Below are positions 36,015 to 48,279 of a stretch of DNA of 64,000 bases, one piece after another. Made by a program: the position numbers and the translations under genes. Position 1 is the first letter of the stretch. Every line of letters begins with the position of its first letter. The notes below the pieces were generated by a model. That model was not told the DNA's origin. It made no database searches and saw nothing but the letters and a program-made list of their open reading frames with translations. Origin of the DNA: Pseudomonadota bacterium (lineage in GTDB: Bacteria > Pseudomonadota > Alphaproteobacteria > Rhizobiales > Beijerinckiaceae); assembly GCA_021781815.1 (NCBI GenBank), contig JAJXWB010000018.1, positions 1 to 64,000 of the forward strand, written 5' to 3'.

Positions 36015-37145
36015 ATGACTTCGACCGGCTCTTTTTCCTTCCGCCTCGCGGCAACCGACGGAGCCGCGCGCGTCGGATTCATATCCACGGGGCGGGGCGA
36101 AATCCGCACGCCGGCGTTCATGCCGGTCGGCACCGCCGCCACCGTCAAGGCCATGTACGCCGATCAGGTGCGCGAGACTGGCGCGGACGTCGTGCTCGGC
36201 AATGTCTACCACCTCATGCTCAGGCCCGGCGCCGAACGTGTCGCCGAACTCGGCGGCCTGCACAGATTCATGAACTGGCCGCACACCATCCTCACCGACT
36301 CCGGCGGGTTTCAGGTCATGTCTCTCGCCAAGCTGCGCAAGCTCGACGAGAGCGGCGTCGTGTTTCAATCGCATCTCGATGGCTCGAAACACGTGCTGAC
36401 GCCGGAGCGCTCCATGCAGATCCAGGCGCTGCTCGGCTCCGACATCCAGATGCAGTTCGACGAATGCATTCGCCTTCCCGCGTCGCGTGAAGACGTCGAG
36501 CGCGCCATGCGCCTGTCGCTGCGCTGGGCCGAGCGCTCGCGCAAGGCGTTCGCCGAGCGGCCGGGAACGGCGATCTTCGGCATCGTGCAGGGGGGCGATG
36601 ATCGCGCGCTTCGCATCGAAAGCGCGCGCGCGCTGGCCGGTATGGATTTCGGCGGTCTCGCTGTCGGCGGCCTTGCGGTCGGCGAGCCGCAGGACGTGAT
36701 GCTCGCGATGATCGAGACCGTCGAGCCGTATCTGCCGGCGGGCAAGCCGCGCTATCTCATGGGCGTCGGCACGCCCGACGACATTCTCGAATCAGTGGCG
36801 CGCGGCATCGACATGTTCGATTGCGTCATGCCAACGCGGGCAGGGCGGCACGGCCTCGCCTATACGCGCCACGGCCGCGTCAATCTCAAGAACGCGCGCC
36901 ACGCCAGCGATCCGCGACCGCTCGATCCGGACTCGACCTGTCCGGCGGCGCGCGATTATTCGCGCGCCTATCTGCATCATCTCGTCAAGTCGGGCGAGAT
37001 CCTCGCGATGATGTTGCTGACCTGGAACAATCTCGCCTATTACCAGGATCTGATGGCGGGCGCGCGAAGAGCCATTGCCGAGCGGCGGTTTGCCGGGTTC
37101 AAGGCGCAGGCGCAGGAGCGCTGGGCGCAGGGCGAGGCAGCCTGA
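36015..37145 (+). CDS. tgt: tRNA-guanine transglycosylase
   Basis: A 376-residue enzyme that swaps guanine-34 for preQ1 (or queuine) in GUN-anticodon tRNAs. [14 protein letters not shown] carries one active-site Asp, [10 protein letters not shown] the base pocket, [13 protein letters not shown] and GGLAVGEPQ the specificity loop, and [15 protein letters not shown] the nucleophile. The zinc site departs from the C-x-C-x2-C rule: the sequence is [21 protein letters not shown], with Ser and Ala at two of the three cysteine positions. Length and remaining motifs are normal. Confidence 0.96.
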   Translation: MTSTGSFSFRLAATDGAARVGFISTGRGEIRTPAFMPVGTAATVKAMYADQVRETGADVVLGNVYHLMLRPGAERVAELGGLHRFMNWPHTILTDSGGFQVMSLAKLRKLDESGVVFQSHLDGSKHVLTPERSMQIQALLGSDIQMQFDECIRLPASREDVERAMRLSLRWAERSRKAFAERPGTAIFGIVQGGDDRALRIESARALAGMDFGGLAVGGLAVGEPQDVMLAMIETVEPYLPAGKPRYLMGVGTPDDILESVARGIDMFDCVMPTRAGRHGLAYTRHGRVNLKNARHASDPRPLDPDSTCPAARDYSRAYLHHLVKSGEILAMMLLTWNNLAYYQDLMAGARRAIAERRFAGFKAQAQERWAQGEAA

Positions 37146-37331
37146 CCGCAGGAAATTTGCAGTCCCTGCCGCGCGCCCTCGCGGCGGAGATCAGTCGAAC
37201 GAGCCGGGTCGAGAAAGAAAAGCGGGGTCGAAACAGAAAAGAGCGGGGCAGCCATCGCTGCTCCCGCCCTTCATGACGCCCTTTGTCCTGACCGGTGCTC
37301 CCGCCTGGCCCTGAGGGCTCTGAACAACGCA

Positions 37332-37348
37332 GTAACGAAATTCGTTAC
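37332..37348. promoter_or_regulatory. Palindrome GTAACGAA-A-TTCGTTAC
   Basis: Perfect 8-base inverted repeat around a single A, of the size and spacing bound by small dimeric repressors. It lies about 330 bases before proS. No regulator gene is adjacent. Confidence 0.45.
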
Positions 37349-37392
37349 GCATCGCGCGGAATACCAGCGTCCTCCCTCGACTTGGACTGCGG

Positions 37393-37414
37393 CGTCGCCA
37401 GCGAACTGGCGACG
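37393..37414 (+). other. Perfect hairpin with CGAA tetraloop
   Basis: CGTCGCCAG and CTGGCGACG form a 9-base perfect stem closed by CGAA, a stable tetraloop type. It is not followed by a T-run, so it is not an intrinsic terminator; it may be part of an RNA element. Confidence 0.5.
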
Positions 37415-37667
37415 GCCCTTGCGGTAAGGCAGTGCAAGTTAGAACAAGTGCGGCCTGTTGTCACTGGCGCGGCTATGCATATTGTTCAAAAAAACATCCC
37501 GCAGCGCACAATTAAGTCTTTGCGGCGCACAATAACGAAAGATCCTTCACCAGCGAACCCGCCAATGACGGGCGGGTGGGGGCGGCGGGTTCGCTTGTAT
37601 TTTCCGAAGGCATGCGTTTCAAGTGACGCAAACCCGCGCCGCAACACAGATTCGAGACGCCCGCGAC

Positions 37668-38990
37668 ATGCGCCTTTCCCGTTATTTTCTGCCCATCCTC
37701 CGCGAAACGCCCAAAGAGGCCGAGATCGTCTCGCACCGGCTGATGCTCAGGGCCGGCATGATCCGGCAGGAATCGGCCGGCATTTACGCCTGGCTGCCGC
37801 TCGGCCTGCGCGTGCTCAACAAGATCAACGCCATCGTCCGCGAGGAGCAAAACCGCGCCGGCGCGGTCGAACTGCTGATGCCGACAATCCAGTCGGCGGA
37901 CCTCTGGCGCGAATCCGGCCGTTACGACGACTACGGCAAGGAGATGCTGCGCATAAAGGACCGGCACGAGCGCGATATGCTGTTCGGACCGACCAACGAG
38001 GAGATGATTACGGAGATCTTTCGCGCTTACGTGCGTTCCTACAAGGATCTCCCTCTCAATCTCTACCACATCCAATGGAAGTTTCGCGACGAGGTGCGCC
38101 CGCGTTTCGGCGTGATGCGCGGTCGCGAATTCCTGATGAAGGACGCCTATTCCTTCGACCTCGACGAGGCCGGGGCGCGCCATTCGTACAACAGGATGTT
38201 CACGGCCTATTTGCGCACCTTCGCCCGCCTCGGCCTCAGGGCGATCCCGATGCGCGCCGACACCGGCCCGATTGGCGGCGACCTTTCTCACGAGTTCATC
38301 GTGCTTGCCTCGACCGGCGAGAGCCAGGTGTTCTGCCACAAGGATTTCCTCGATTACGAGGTTCCGCCCGCCGACATCGACTTCGATGACGCTTCGGTCA
38401 TGCAGGGGGTGTTCGACACATGGACCGGCCGTTACGCCGCCACCGAGGAAATGCACGACAAGGCCGCCTTCGAGGGATTGCCGGCCGATGCGCAGGTTTC
38501 TGCGCGCGGAATCGAAGTTGGCCATATTTTCTACTTCGGAACCAAGTATTCCGGGCCGATGAAGGCCGTCGTCAACGGCCCGGACGGCAAGGAGACACCC
38601 GTACAGATGGGCTCGTATGGCATCGGCCCCTCGCGTCTGGTGGCAGCGATCATCGAGGCGAGCCACGATGACAACGGCATCGTCTGGCCGGATTCGGTCG
38701 CTCCCTTCCACGTCGGACTGGCGAATCTCAAGGTCGGGGATGCCGGGACGGACGCCGCCTGCGCCGATCTCTACGCAAGGCTCGAACAGGCGGGCGTCGA
38801 TGTCCTGTACGACGACCGGGACGAGCGCCCTGGCGCGAAATTCGCCACGCTCGATCTGATTGGCCTGCCCTGGCAGGTCATCGTTGGCCCGAAGGGGCTG
38901 GCTGACGGCAAGGTCGAGGTCAAGCGCCGCCGGACCGGCGAGCGCGAGATGCTGTCGCCGGACGATGCCGTGCGGAAGATTGCGGGATGA
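37668..38990 (+). CDS. proS: Prolyl-tRNA synthetase (short alphaproteobacterial type)
   Basis: A 440-residue class II synthetase that charges tRNA-Pro, of the short form lacking the large editing insertion found in E. coli ProS. Motif 2 is [17 protein letters not shown], the substrate loop is [14 protein letters not shown], motif 3 is [16 protein letters not shown], and the anticodon-binding domain fills the last 100 residues. ATG 37668 ([19 protein letters not shown]) matches the family start; the in-frame GTG at 37623 would add 15 residues. Confidence 0.96.
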   Translation: MRLSRYFLPILRETPKEAEIVSHRLMLRAGMIRQESAGIYAWLPLGLRVLNKINAIVREEQNRAGAVELLMPTIQSADLWRESGRYDDYGKEMLRIKDRHERDMLFGPTNEEMITEIFRAYVRSYKDLPLNLYHIQWKFRDEVRPRFGVMRGREFLMKDAYSFDLDEAGARHSYNRMFTAYLRTFARLGLRAIPMRADTGPIGGDLSHEFIVLASTGESQVFCHKDFLDYEVPPADIDFDDASVMQGVFDTWTGRYAATEEMHDKAAFEGLPADAQVSARGIEVGHIFYFGTKYSGPMKAVVNGPDGKETPVQMGSYGIGPSRLVAAIIEASHDDNGIVWPDSVAPFHVGLANLKVGDAGTDAACADLYARLEQAGVDVLYDDRDERPGAKFATLDLIGLPWQVIVGPKGLADGKVEVKRRRTGEREMLSPDDAVRKIAG

Positions 38991-39057
38991 AGGCGATTTC
39001 CCGTCGTGTCCGGGTTTGTCTCAACCATCCGCGCTGTCGGGCGGCGGGGCATGACGA

Positions 39058-40368
39058 ATGATCAAGATGATGGCCGCTCCCGACACCGCAACGCCCACGC
39101 GCACGAAACCCTTCGCGCCGTTCGAGTGGACGCTGGCGCTGCGCTATCTGCGCGCCAGGCGCGCGCGCGGCTTCGTTTCGGTCATTGCCGGATTTTCGTT
39201 CGCCGGCATCATGCTTGGGGTCGCCACGCTGATCGTCGTCATGAGCGTCATGAACGGCTTCCACAAGGAGTTGCTCGACAAGATCGTCGGCATCAACGGC
39301 CATATTTTCGTGCAGGCGGCGGATGCGCCGATGACTGATTATGCGGCCATGGTCGCGCGCATCCGAAAGGTGAAGGGCGTGACCTTGGCGCTGCCGATGA
39401 TCGAGGGCGCGGCCGGCGTGTCCTCGCCCTACGCGCAGACCGGCGCGCTCGTGCGCGGCGTGAGCGGGGACGATCTGAAGAAGCTGCCCGGCGTCGCGGG
39501 CAATGTCAGGCTCGGCACGCTCGAGGGTTTCGACCTCGTCGACGAGACGCATCCCGCCGGCGTCGCCATCGGACAGCGTATGGCCGACAAACTGAGCGTG
39601 CGGATCGGCGACAAGGTGAGCGTCCTGACAGCGCGCGGCGCGCAGACGCCGTTCGGCGTCGCGCCGCGCATCAAATCCTATCCGGTGCGCGCGATTTTCT
39701 CGATGGGCATGGCCGAGTTCGACGGGGTGTTCGTCTATATGCCGCTGCAGGAGGCGCAGGCCTTCTTCAATCGGGACGGCGAAGCCTCGGTCATCGAGGT
39801 TTTCGTCGACGATCCCGACCACATCGACGATATACGCCCGCGTATCGAGGCGGCGGCGGAGCGTCCGGTCATCATGACGGACTGGCGGCAGGCGAACGAA
39901 ACCTTTTTCAACGCGCTCAAGGTCGAACGCAACGTGATGTTCATCATCCTGACGCTGATCGTGCTGGTGGCCGCGCTCAACATCATTTCAGGCCTGATCA
40001 TGCTCGTGCGCGACAAGGCGCACGACATCGCGATTCTGCGCACGATGGGCGCCACCCGATATTCCGTCATGCGTGTTTTCCTCATCACGGGCACGTCGAT
40101 CGGCGTCGCCGGCGCCGCCGCAGGCTGCGTGCTCGGCCTGTTGCTCGCGACCAATCTCGAGGCGATCCGCGCGCTTCTCAACCGCCTTCTGCACGCCGAC
40201 CTGTTTCCTGCCGAGATCTATTTCCTGTCGCGTCTGCCCTCGGTCGTCGATCCGCGCGAGGTCGCTCTGGTCCTGGTCATGACTCTCGTTCTCTCGGTTC
40301 TGGCGAGCCTGTATCCAGCCTGGCGCGCCGCCAGCCTCGACCCCGTCGAGGCGCTGCGCTACGAATGA
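39058..40368 (+). CDS. lolE: Lipoprotein-releasing ABC transporter permease (LolC/LolE)
   Basis: A 436-residue inner-membrane permease that, with LolD, releases lipoproteins from the inner membrane to the carrier LolA. One N-terminal helix ([24 protein letters not shown]), a large periplasmic domain, then three C-terminal helices of the FtsX type ([19 protein letters not shown] onward) give the normal topology. Single LolC/E genes serving as homodimers are usual in alphaproteobacteria. lolD follows 10 bases after the stop. Confidence 0.93.
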   Translation: MIKMMAAPDTATPTRTKPFAPFEWTLALRYLRARRARGFVSVIAGFSFAGIMLGVATLIVVMSVMNGFHKELLDKIVGINGHIFVQAADAPMTDYAAMVARIRKVKGVTLALPMIEGAAGVSSPYAQTGALVRGVSGDDLKKLPGVAGNVRLGTLEGFDLVDETHPAGVAIGQRMADKLSVRIGDKVSVLTARGAQTPFGVAPRIKSYPVRAIFSMGMAEFDGVFVYMPLQEAQAFFNRDGEASVIEVFVDDPDHIDDIRPRIEAAAERPVIMTDWRQANETFFNALKVERNVMFIILTLIVLVAALNIISGLIMLVRDKAHDIAILRTMGATRYSVMRVFLITGTSIGVAGAAAGCVLGLLLATNLEAIRALLNRLLHADLFPAEIYFLSRLPSVVDPREVALVLVMTLVLSVLASLYPAWRAASLDPVEALRYE

Positions 40369-40378
40369 CGAGGATCGC

Positions 40379-41062
40379 ATGAAGGTCGACGCGCTTCGTC
40401 TGATCGGCGTTCAGCGCCGGTATTTGCAAGGCGACACTCCGCTGGAGATCCTGCGTGGAGCGGAGCTGGCGTTGCGGCCGGGCGAGGCGGTGGCGCTGAC
40501 CGCGCCTTCGGGGGCCGGCAAGTCGACCCTGCTGCATGTCGCAGGCCTGCTTGAGCGCCCGGACGCCGGCGACGTTATCGTCAGGGGCGCTTCGACATCG
40601 GCCATGTCCGATGACGGCCGCACCGCGCTGCGCCGCTCCTCGATTGGCTTCGTTTATCAGTTCCATCACCTGCTGCCTGAGTTCACCGCGCGTGAAAACG
40701 TGATGATGCCGCAGATGATCCGGGGCCTGGACAAGCGCGAAGCGGGACGTCGCGCCGACGAATTGCTCGCCTATCTCGGTCTCGGCGCGCGCGAGGCGCA
40801 TCGGCCGGCCGAGCTTTCGGGCGGCGAGCAGCAGCGGGTCGCGATCGCGCGGGCGGTGGCGAATGCGCCGCACGTCCTGCTCGCTGACGAGCCGACCGGA
40901 AACCTCGATCCGCGCACGGCCGATCACGTATTCGAGACTTTGATGGCGCTGGTGCGCGCAACCGGGCTGGCGGCGCTGGTCGCTACGCACAATTTCGATC
41001 TGGCCCAGCGCATGGATCGACGCATCACGCTGCGCGACGGACTGATCGTCGAAACGAAGTAA
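40379..41062 (+). CDS. lolD: Lipoprotein-releasing ABC transporter ATPase LolD
   Basis: A 227-residue ATPase that powers lipoprotein extraction. Walker A is [13 protein letters not shown] near residue 42, the signature [15 protein letters not shown], Walker [13 protein letters not shown], and the H-loop [33 protein letters not shown] is the typical LolD Q-loop segment. It is co-transcribed with the permease. Confidence 0.96.
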   Translation: MKVDALRLIGVQRRYLQGDTPLEILRGAELALRPGEAVALTAPSGAGKSTLLHVAGLLERPDAGDVIVRGASTSAMSDDGRTALRRSSIGFVYQFHHLLPEFTARENVMMPQMIRGLDKREAGRRADELLAYLGLGAREAHRPAELSGGEQQRVAIARAVANAPHVLLADEPTGNLDPRTADHVFETLMALVRATGLAALVATHNFDLAQRMDRRITLRDGLIVETK

Positions 41063-41067
41063 GACGG

Positions 41068-41454
41068 CTATTCTTCGCCGCCGAGCTGCGCCACGCGCTG
41101 CCTGAGCTCCAGAATTTGCGCCTTCAGCCTCGTATTTTCCTTCATCAGGCGATCGCTGCGCTCGGCTTCGTTCTCGCCGTCGTCAGGCGTCGACCGCGCG
41201 GCCTGGCCATCAAGAAACTCGATGCCCACCAGCCCGTCGCCGCGCCAGACGATCCGGGCGCGGTAAAGGCGCCCCTTGTGCGGAAGGTCCAGATTGAATT
41301 CGGTCGGCAGCGCCATGCTGTCCGCGATCTCCAGCCGTGCGCCCGCCGATGAAAAGTTCCTGATGATGCAATCGCAGGTCGATGCGCCGTTGTTGAAGAT
41401 CACACGGGCGCCAAGCAGGCTGCGAATACGTTCGTTTTTCCGACTTTCGGGCAT
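41068..41454 (-). CDS. PilZ domain protein (possible c-di-GMP binder)
   Basis: A 128-residue PilZ protein. The c-di-GMP-binding signatures are nearly canonical: RKNER near the N-terminus for RxxxR and NFSSAG for the (D/N)xSxxG motif. After the barrel (VWRGDGLVGIEF), the C-terminus forms a short coiled coil (ENEAERSDRLMKENTRLKAQ). It may link c-di-GMP to motility or envelope functions. It converges on lolD with a 5-base gap. ATG 41454 is preferred over 41487. Confidence 0.85.
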   Translation of the reverse strand: MPESRKNERIRSLLGARVIFNNGASTCDCIIRNFSSAGARLEIADSMALPTEFNLDLPHKGRLYRARIVWRGDGLVGIEFLDGQAARSTPDDGENEAERSDRLMKENTRLKAQILELRQRVAQLGGEE

Positions 41455-41751
41455 CGTCCAATCCGCGCTTGAAGATCGACAATACATCGATCAGCGTTAA
41501 TGCTTGGTATCGTTGGCGCGCGCCGTGCGAGTTTGAAAAATCGCGCCTTGCGCGTGCGTGGCCGCAGACGCGGGATCGTTGTGCAGCTCAAGGCCGTGCG
41601 CTAACATGTCTTGTCACTTTTTGAACATTGCTGTTCGATGTGACAGGCTCCGGCGCTTGCCCCCCAATTGAGCGCCGGGGCCTTGTTCACCGGATTTTCC
41701 CAGCGACATCCGCCGGCGCCGCACACATGGACGCCTAATTTCCCATGCGTG
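41455..41751. other. Gap upstream of the small membrane peptide
   Basis: No convincing gene. A 113-codon minus-strand frame (41601-41942) is Arg/Ser-rich and is judged spurious. A nested inverted repeat lies at 41612-41645. Confidence 0.5.
41612..41645. other. Nested inverted repeat
   Basis: TGTCAC (41612-41617) pairs with GTGACA (41640-41645), and inside it GAACA pairs with TGTTC around TTGC. The two dyads share a centre only approximately. It could be an operator or an RNA hairpin. It is not the GTTC-N7-GTTC SOS box of alphaproteobacteria. Confidence 0.4.
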
Positions 41752-41779
41752 TAGACAGAACAAAAAAAGAACATATAAT
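41752..41779 (+). promoter_or_regulatory. Near-consensus sigma-70 promoter
   Basis: TAGACA (five of six -35 positions) and TATAAT (perfect -10) are separated by 16 bases. Transcription would begin near 41786, about 20 bases before the start of the 32-residue peptide. Such a close match stands out in this GC-rich genome. Confidence 0.7.
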
Positions 41780-41805
41780 GATCAGGCGAGAACGTGGGGG
41801 CGAAC

Positions 41806-41904
41806 ATGGTGCGGGCTGCTCTGGGTGAAATGATGGAATTGCTTGCGATCGGCCTCTTCCTAGTCGGCGTCGGCATGATAGGCGCAGCGCTCCATCTGGG
41901 GTGA
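41806..41904 (+). CDS. 32-residue single-helix membrane peptide
   Basis: A short open frame begins ATG GTG CGG and reads MVRAALGEMMELLAIGL, then FLVGVGMIGAALHLG, then TGA. Residues 12-30 form one continuous hydrophobic helix with glycine spacing (G-x3-G type), preceded by a short charged head. GTGGGGGC ends a few bases before the ATG and a near-consensus promoter lies just upstream. Nothing of this sequence is known to me. The next gene, dnaE, starts about 100 bases downstream on the same strand and could be co-transcribed. Coding status rests on promoter, Shine-Dalgarno and hydrophobic pattern only. Confidence 0.6.
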   Translation: MVRAALGEMMELLAIGLFLVGVGMIGAALHLG

Positions 41905-42001
41905 CTGCGCCTCCTCGGCGCTTGTCCAGCGGTCGCAATCAACGGACCTTCAGTCGGACGCCGACTCTGCTTAGAGTCATCCGGAGCTCCGGAGATCGGC
42001 C

Positions 42002-45472
<3,471 letters not shown>

Positions 45473-45590
45473 TTGTGCGGGGCAGCCATGATCGCGCAGG
45501 TCATTGGCTAACCCGGCGTCACGGCGATACGCTAGTCCGGCGCGGACGACAGAAACCGCGGACGGGAGCGAACATGCGGTGTGCAATCGT

Positions 45591-45679
45591 GTCATTCCCG
45601 ACGCGCAAGGCGCGATCGGGAATCCAGAGGCGGACGACGAACGCCACGAAGCTGGATTCCCGCTTTCGTGGGAATGACA
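45591..45679. repeat. REP/BIME-like palindromic repeat
   Basis: The left arm begins GTCATTCCCGACGCG and ends CGGGAATCCAG; the right arm begins CTGGATTCCCG and ends GTGGGAATGACA. The arms are near-complementary over about 28 bases around a short centre. This is the common proteobacterial intergenic palindrome type that can fold as a long hairpin. It lies between dnaE and the MFS gene. Confidence 0.75.
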
Positions 45680-45713
45680 GGCCGAAAGCAGTTTGGGTCT
45701 CGCGGTCCGGCCG

Positions 45714-47006
45714 ATGATCCAGAATCTCGCGCGAAAACTGCCGTTTTTTTACGGATGGCTGATCGTCGCCGCCGCCTTCGTCACCATGGGCGTAGGCGTC
45801 AACGCGCGCACCGCCTTTTCGCTGCTGTTTTCGCCGATCGTCAATGAATTCGGCTGGGAGCGCGCAACCGTCGCCGGCGCATTTTCGTTCGGCTTCCTGA
45901 TCTCCGGCCTCGTCAGCCCGCTGCTTGGCCGGCTCATGGACACGCGCGGCCCTCGGATCGTCATCGAACTGGGCGTGCTCCTGATGAGCGCCGGCCTGCT
46001 TCTGGCGCCGCTGACGAGCCAGCCCTGGCACCTCTATCTCACGCTCGGTCTGCTCGTCGGCGGCGGCAGCGTCTGCCTCACCTTCACTGGCCAGTCGCTC
46101 TATCTGCCGAACTGGTTTGTGCGCCGGCGCGGCTTCGCCATGAGCCTCGCCTTTTCCGGCGTCGGCGTCGGCTCCATCATCCTGCTGCCGGCGTTTCAGA
46201 CATGGATCGAAAAATTCGGCTGGCGCACCGCCTGCGTCGTGCTCGGCCTGCTGCTGTTCTGCCTGCTGGCGCCGCTCAATCTGTTCTTGAGCCGCAAGCC
46301 GTCCGACCTCGGCCTCGAGCCGGACGGCGACGCCGCGCATGTCGACGGGCAGGCGCGCCCGCGCAGCAATATCGTCGACCCGGAATGGGCGGCGGTCGAC
46401 TGGACTCTTTCCCGCGCACTGAAGACCGGAAGGTTCTGGCTGCTGGCCGTCGGTTATTTCACCGGCTTGTTCACCTGGTACGCAGTGCAGGTCCATCAGA
46501 CCAAATATCTGGTCGAGATCGGGTACAGCGCGACTCTGGCGGCCTGGGCGCTGGGCGCCGTCAGCCTTGCCGGCATTCCCGGCCAGATCGGGCTCGGTTG
46601 GCTCAGCGACCGCATCGGGCGCGAGTGGGTCTGGACCATAGGCTCGTTCGGTTTCGTGCTCACCTATGTCGCGTTGATCGCGATGAAGACCGCGCCGACC
46701 ACGCCACTGCTCTACGCCATGTTTGTCGCGCAAGGACTGCTCGGCTACGGCGTGACGGCCGTGTTCGGCTCGGTCGCCTTCGAGATTTTCGAAGGCAGGA
46801 ATTACGGCTCGATTTTCGGCGCGCTGTCGCTGACCTCGCTTGCCGGGGGCGCGGCCGGCCCATTCGTCGCCGGGGAAATCCACGATCTCACCGGCTCCTA
46901 CGACGCGGCCTTCCTGCTCTGCATCGTCCTGTGCTTCGTCTCGGCCGGCGCCATCTGGTTCGCCGCGCCGCGAAAAGTGAGGGCGGCGGCGGGAAGGATC
47001 GCCTAG
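45714..47006 (+). CDS. MFS transporter (oxalate/formate antiporter-like)
   Basis: A 430-residue transporter with twelve predicted helices. Helix 1 is FYGWLIVAAAFVTMGVGVN; the loop 2-3 motif is GRLMDTRGPRIV, and the second-half equivalent is GWLSDRIGREWVW. Similarity is to the OFA/monocarboxylate group, but the substrate is unknown. It ends 45 bases before a terminator hairpin. ATG 45714 is chosen over TTG 45693. Confidence 0.87.
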   Translation: MIQNLARKLPFFYGWLIVAAAFVTMGVGVNARTAFSLLFSPIVNEFGWERATVAGAFSFGFLISGLVSPLLGRLMDTRGPRIVIELGVLLMSAGLLLAPLTSQPWHLYLTLGLLVGGGSVCLTFTGQSLYLPNWFVRRRGFAMSLAFSGVGVGSIILLPAFQTWIEKFGWRTACVVLGLLLFCLLAPLNLFLSRKPSDLGLEPDGDAAHVDGQARPRSNIVDPEWAAVDWTLSRALKTGRFWLLAVGYFTGLFTWYAVQVHQTKYLVEIGYSATLAAWALGAVSLAGIPGQIGLGWLSDRIGREWVWTIGSFGFVLTYVALIAMKTAPTTPLLYAMFVAQGLLGYGVTAVFGSVAFEIFEGRNYGSIFGALSLTSLAGGAAGPFVAGEIHDLTGSYDAAFLLCIVLCFVSAGAIWFAAPRKVRAAAGRIA

Positions 47007-47051
47007 GGCGCCACATTCGGGCGCCTTGCATGCCCGTGTGCGATCCCCTAT

Positions 47052-47080
47052 AAGCCCGCCCATCCCACAGGCGGGCTTTT
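47052..47080 (+). terminator. Intrinsic terminator after MFS gene / in rpsB leader
   Basis: AAGCCCGCC and GGCGGGCTT form a 9-base stem around a 9-base loop, followed by TTTT. It lies 46 bases after the MFS stop and 86 bases before rpsB, so it ends the MFS transcript or acts as an rpsB attenuator. Confidence 0.75.
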
Positions 47081-47165
47081 GCGGATCCTGATTCAAGGAT
47101 TTGCGTCCGGTGGCCGGAATTCCGGCCTCTTTTGTCCGCCGAGGTCCAACCGGAGAACAAAGCAT

Positions 47166-48179
47166 ATGGCGCTTCCTGACGTTTCCATGCGTGGCCTGCT
47201 CGAGGCCGGCGCGCATTTCGGCCACCAGTCGCACCGCTGGAACCCGAAGATGGCCGAATACATCTTCGGCGCGCGCAACAACATCCACATCATCGACCTC
47301 GCCCAGACCGTGCCGTTGTTCCATCAGGCGCTGAAGGCCGTCTCCGACACGGTCGCCAAGGGCGGTCGCGTGCTGTTCGTCGGGACCAAGCGTCAGGCGC
47401 AGGAACAGATTGCCGATGCCGCCCGGCGTTCCGCGCAATATTACATCAACGCCCGCTGGCTCGGCGGCATGCTGACCAACTGGAAGACGATTTCCGGCTC
47501 GATCAACCGTCTGCGCAAGCTCGACGAACAGCTCAACGCGGGCGCGTCGGGACTCACCAAGAAAGAGCGGCTGATGCTGTCGCGCGAGCGTGAAAAGCTC
47601 GAAAAGGCGCTTGGCGGCATCAAGGACATGGGCGGCGTGCCTGACCTGATCTTCGTGATCGACACGAACAAGGAGCAGCTTGCCGTGAAGGAGGCCAACC
47701 GCCTCAATATTCCGGTCGCCGCCATCCTCGACACCAATTCCGATCCCGACGGCATCGCCTTCCCGATTCCTGCCAACGACGACGCCGGACGCGCCATCGC
47801 GCTGTATTGCGACCTCGTAGCGCGCGCGGCGATCGACGGCATTTCTCGCAGCCAGGGCGCCTCGGGCGTCGATCTGGGCGCCTCGGAGGAGCCGACGGCG
47901 GAAGAACTCCCCGCCGCGACGGCTGAAGTCGCCGACGAGCCGACTGAAGTTTTCGAGCTGCTGTCCGCCCCGCGCGGCGCGCCGGACGACCTCGCCAAGC
48001 TGACGGGCGTCGGCCCGCAGATTGTCAAGAAGCTGAACGACGGCGGCATCTACCATTACTGGCAGATCGGCGCGATGACGCCTGCTGACGCCGCCAAGGT
48101 CGACGCTGACCTCAAGCTCAATGGCCGCATCGAGCGTGATGGCTGGATCGCCCAGTCCCGCCAGCTCGCCAGCTCCTGA
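47166..48179 (+). CDS. rpsB: 30S ribosomal protein S2, extended form
   Basis: A 337-residue S2; ordinary S2 proteins are about 240-260 residues. The core [22 protein letters not shown] to about residue 240 is standard. An acidic linker ([19 protein letters not shown]) leads to a C-terminal helix-hairpin-helix-like domain ([20 protein letters not shown]). Such extensions are seen in rhizobial S2. GGAGAA precedes ATG 47166. tsf follows. Confidence 0.97.
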   Translation: MALPDVSMRGLLEAGAHFGHQSHRWNPKMAEYIFGARNNIHIIDLAQTVPLFHQALKAVSDTVAKGGRVLFVGTKRQAQEQIADAARRSAQYYINARWLGGMLTNWKTISGSINRLRKLDEQLNAGASGLTKKERLMLSREREKLEKALGGIKDMGGVPDLIFVIDTNKEQLAVKEANRLNIPVAAILDTNSDPDGIAFPIPANDDAGRAIALYCDLVARAAIDGISRSQGASGVDLGASEEPTAEELPAATAEVADEPTEVFELLSAPRGAPDDLAKLTGVGPQIVKKLNDGGIYHYWQIGAMTPADAAKVDADLKLNGRIERDGWIAQSRQLASS

Positions 48180-48228
48180 ACCGGAGCGGCGTCCGCCGCT
48201 TCAAACGTCACATCATCGGACTAAATCA

Positions 48229-48252
48229 GGCCTGCCTCCTCGGAGGCGGGCC
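48229..48252 (+). promoter_or_regulatory. Hairpin between rpsB and tsf
   Basis: GGCCTGCCTCC pairs with GGAGGCGGGCC (one G-U) around TC, an 11-base stem without a T-run. The E. coli rpsB-tsf gap is also known to hold a partial attenuator, so this may set the S2 to EF-Ts ratio. Confidence 0.55.
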
Positions 48253-48279
48253 GACATTGCTAGAAAAGGACTCTTCGTT

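Larger units (their letters stand above)
37146..37667. other. Structured 520-base gap between tgt and proS
   Basis: No protein-coding frame is convincing. It holds an imperfect tandem repeat of about 20 bases (37206-37245), a hairpin with loop CATC (37243-37267), a palindrome (37332-37348), a 9-base-stem hairpin (37393-37414) and direct repeats GCGCACAAT 21 bases apart (37504-37512 and 37525-37533). This density suggests regulation or an untranslated RNA. Confidence 0.5.

Noticed and set aside
41623-41636. GAACATTGCTGTTC as a LexA box
   Set aside because: Spacing between GAAC and GTTC is six, not the N7 direct repeat of alphaproteobacteria or the N4 dyad of Gram-positive bacteria.
41601-41942. 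113-codon minus-strand frame upstream of dnaE
   Set aside because: Arg/Ser/Pro-rich, no domain, and it lies antisense to a strong promoter and a better small-peptide candidate.
45519-48056. 845-codon minus-strand open frame
   Set aside because: Antisense to the MFS and rpsB genes, which have clear family motifs.
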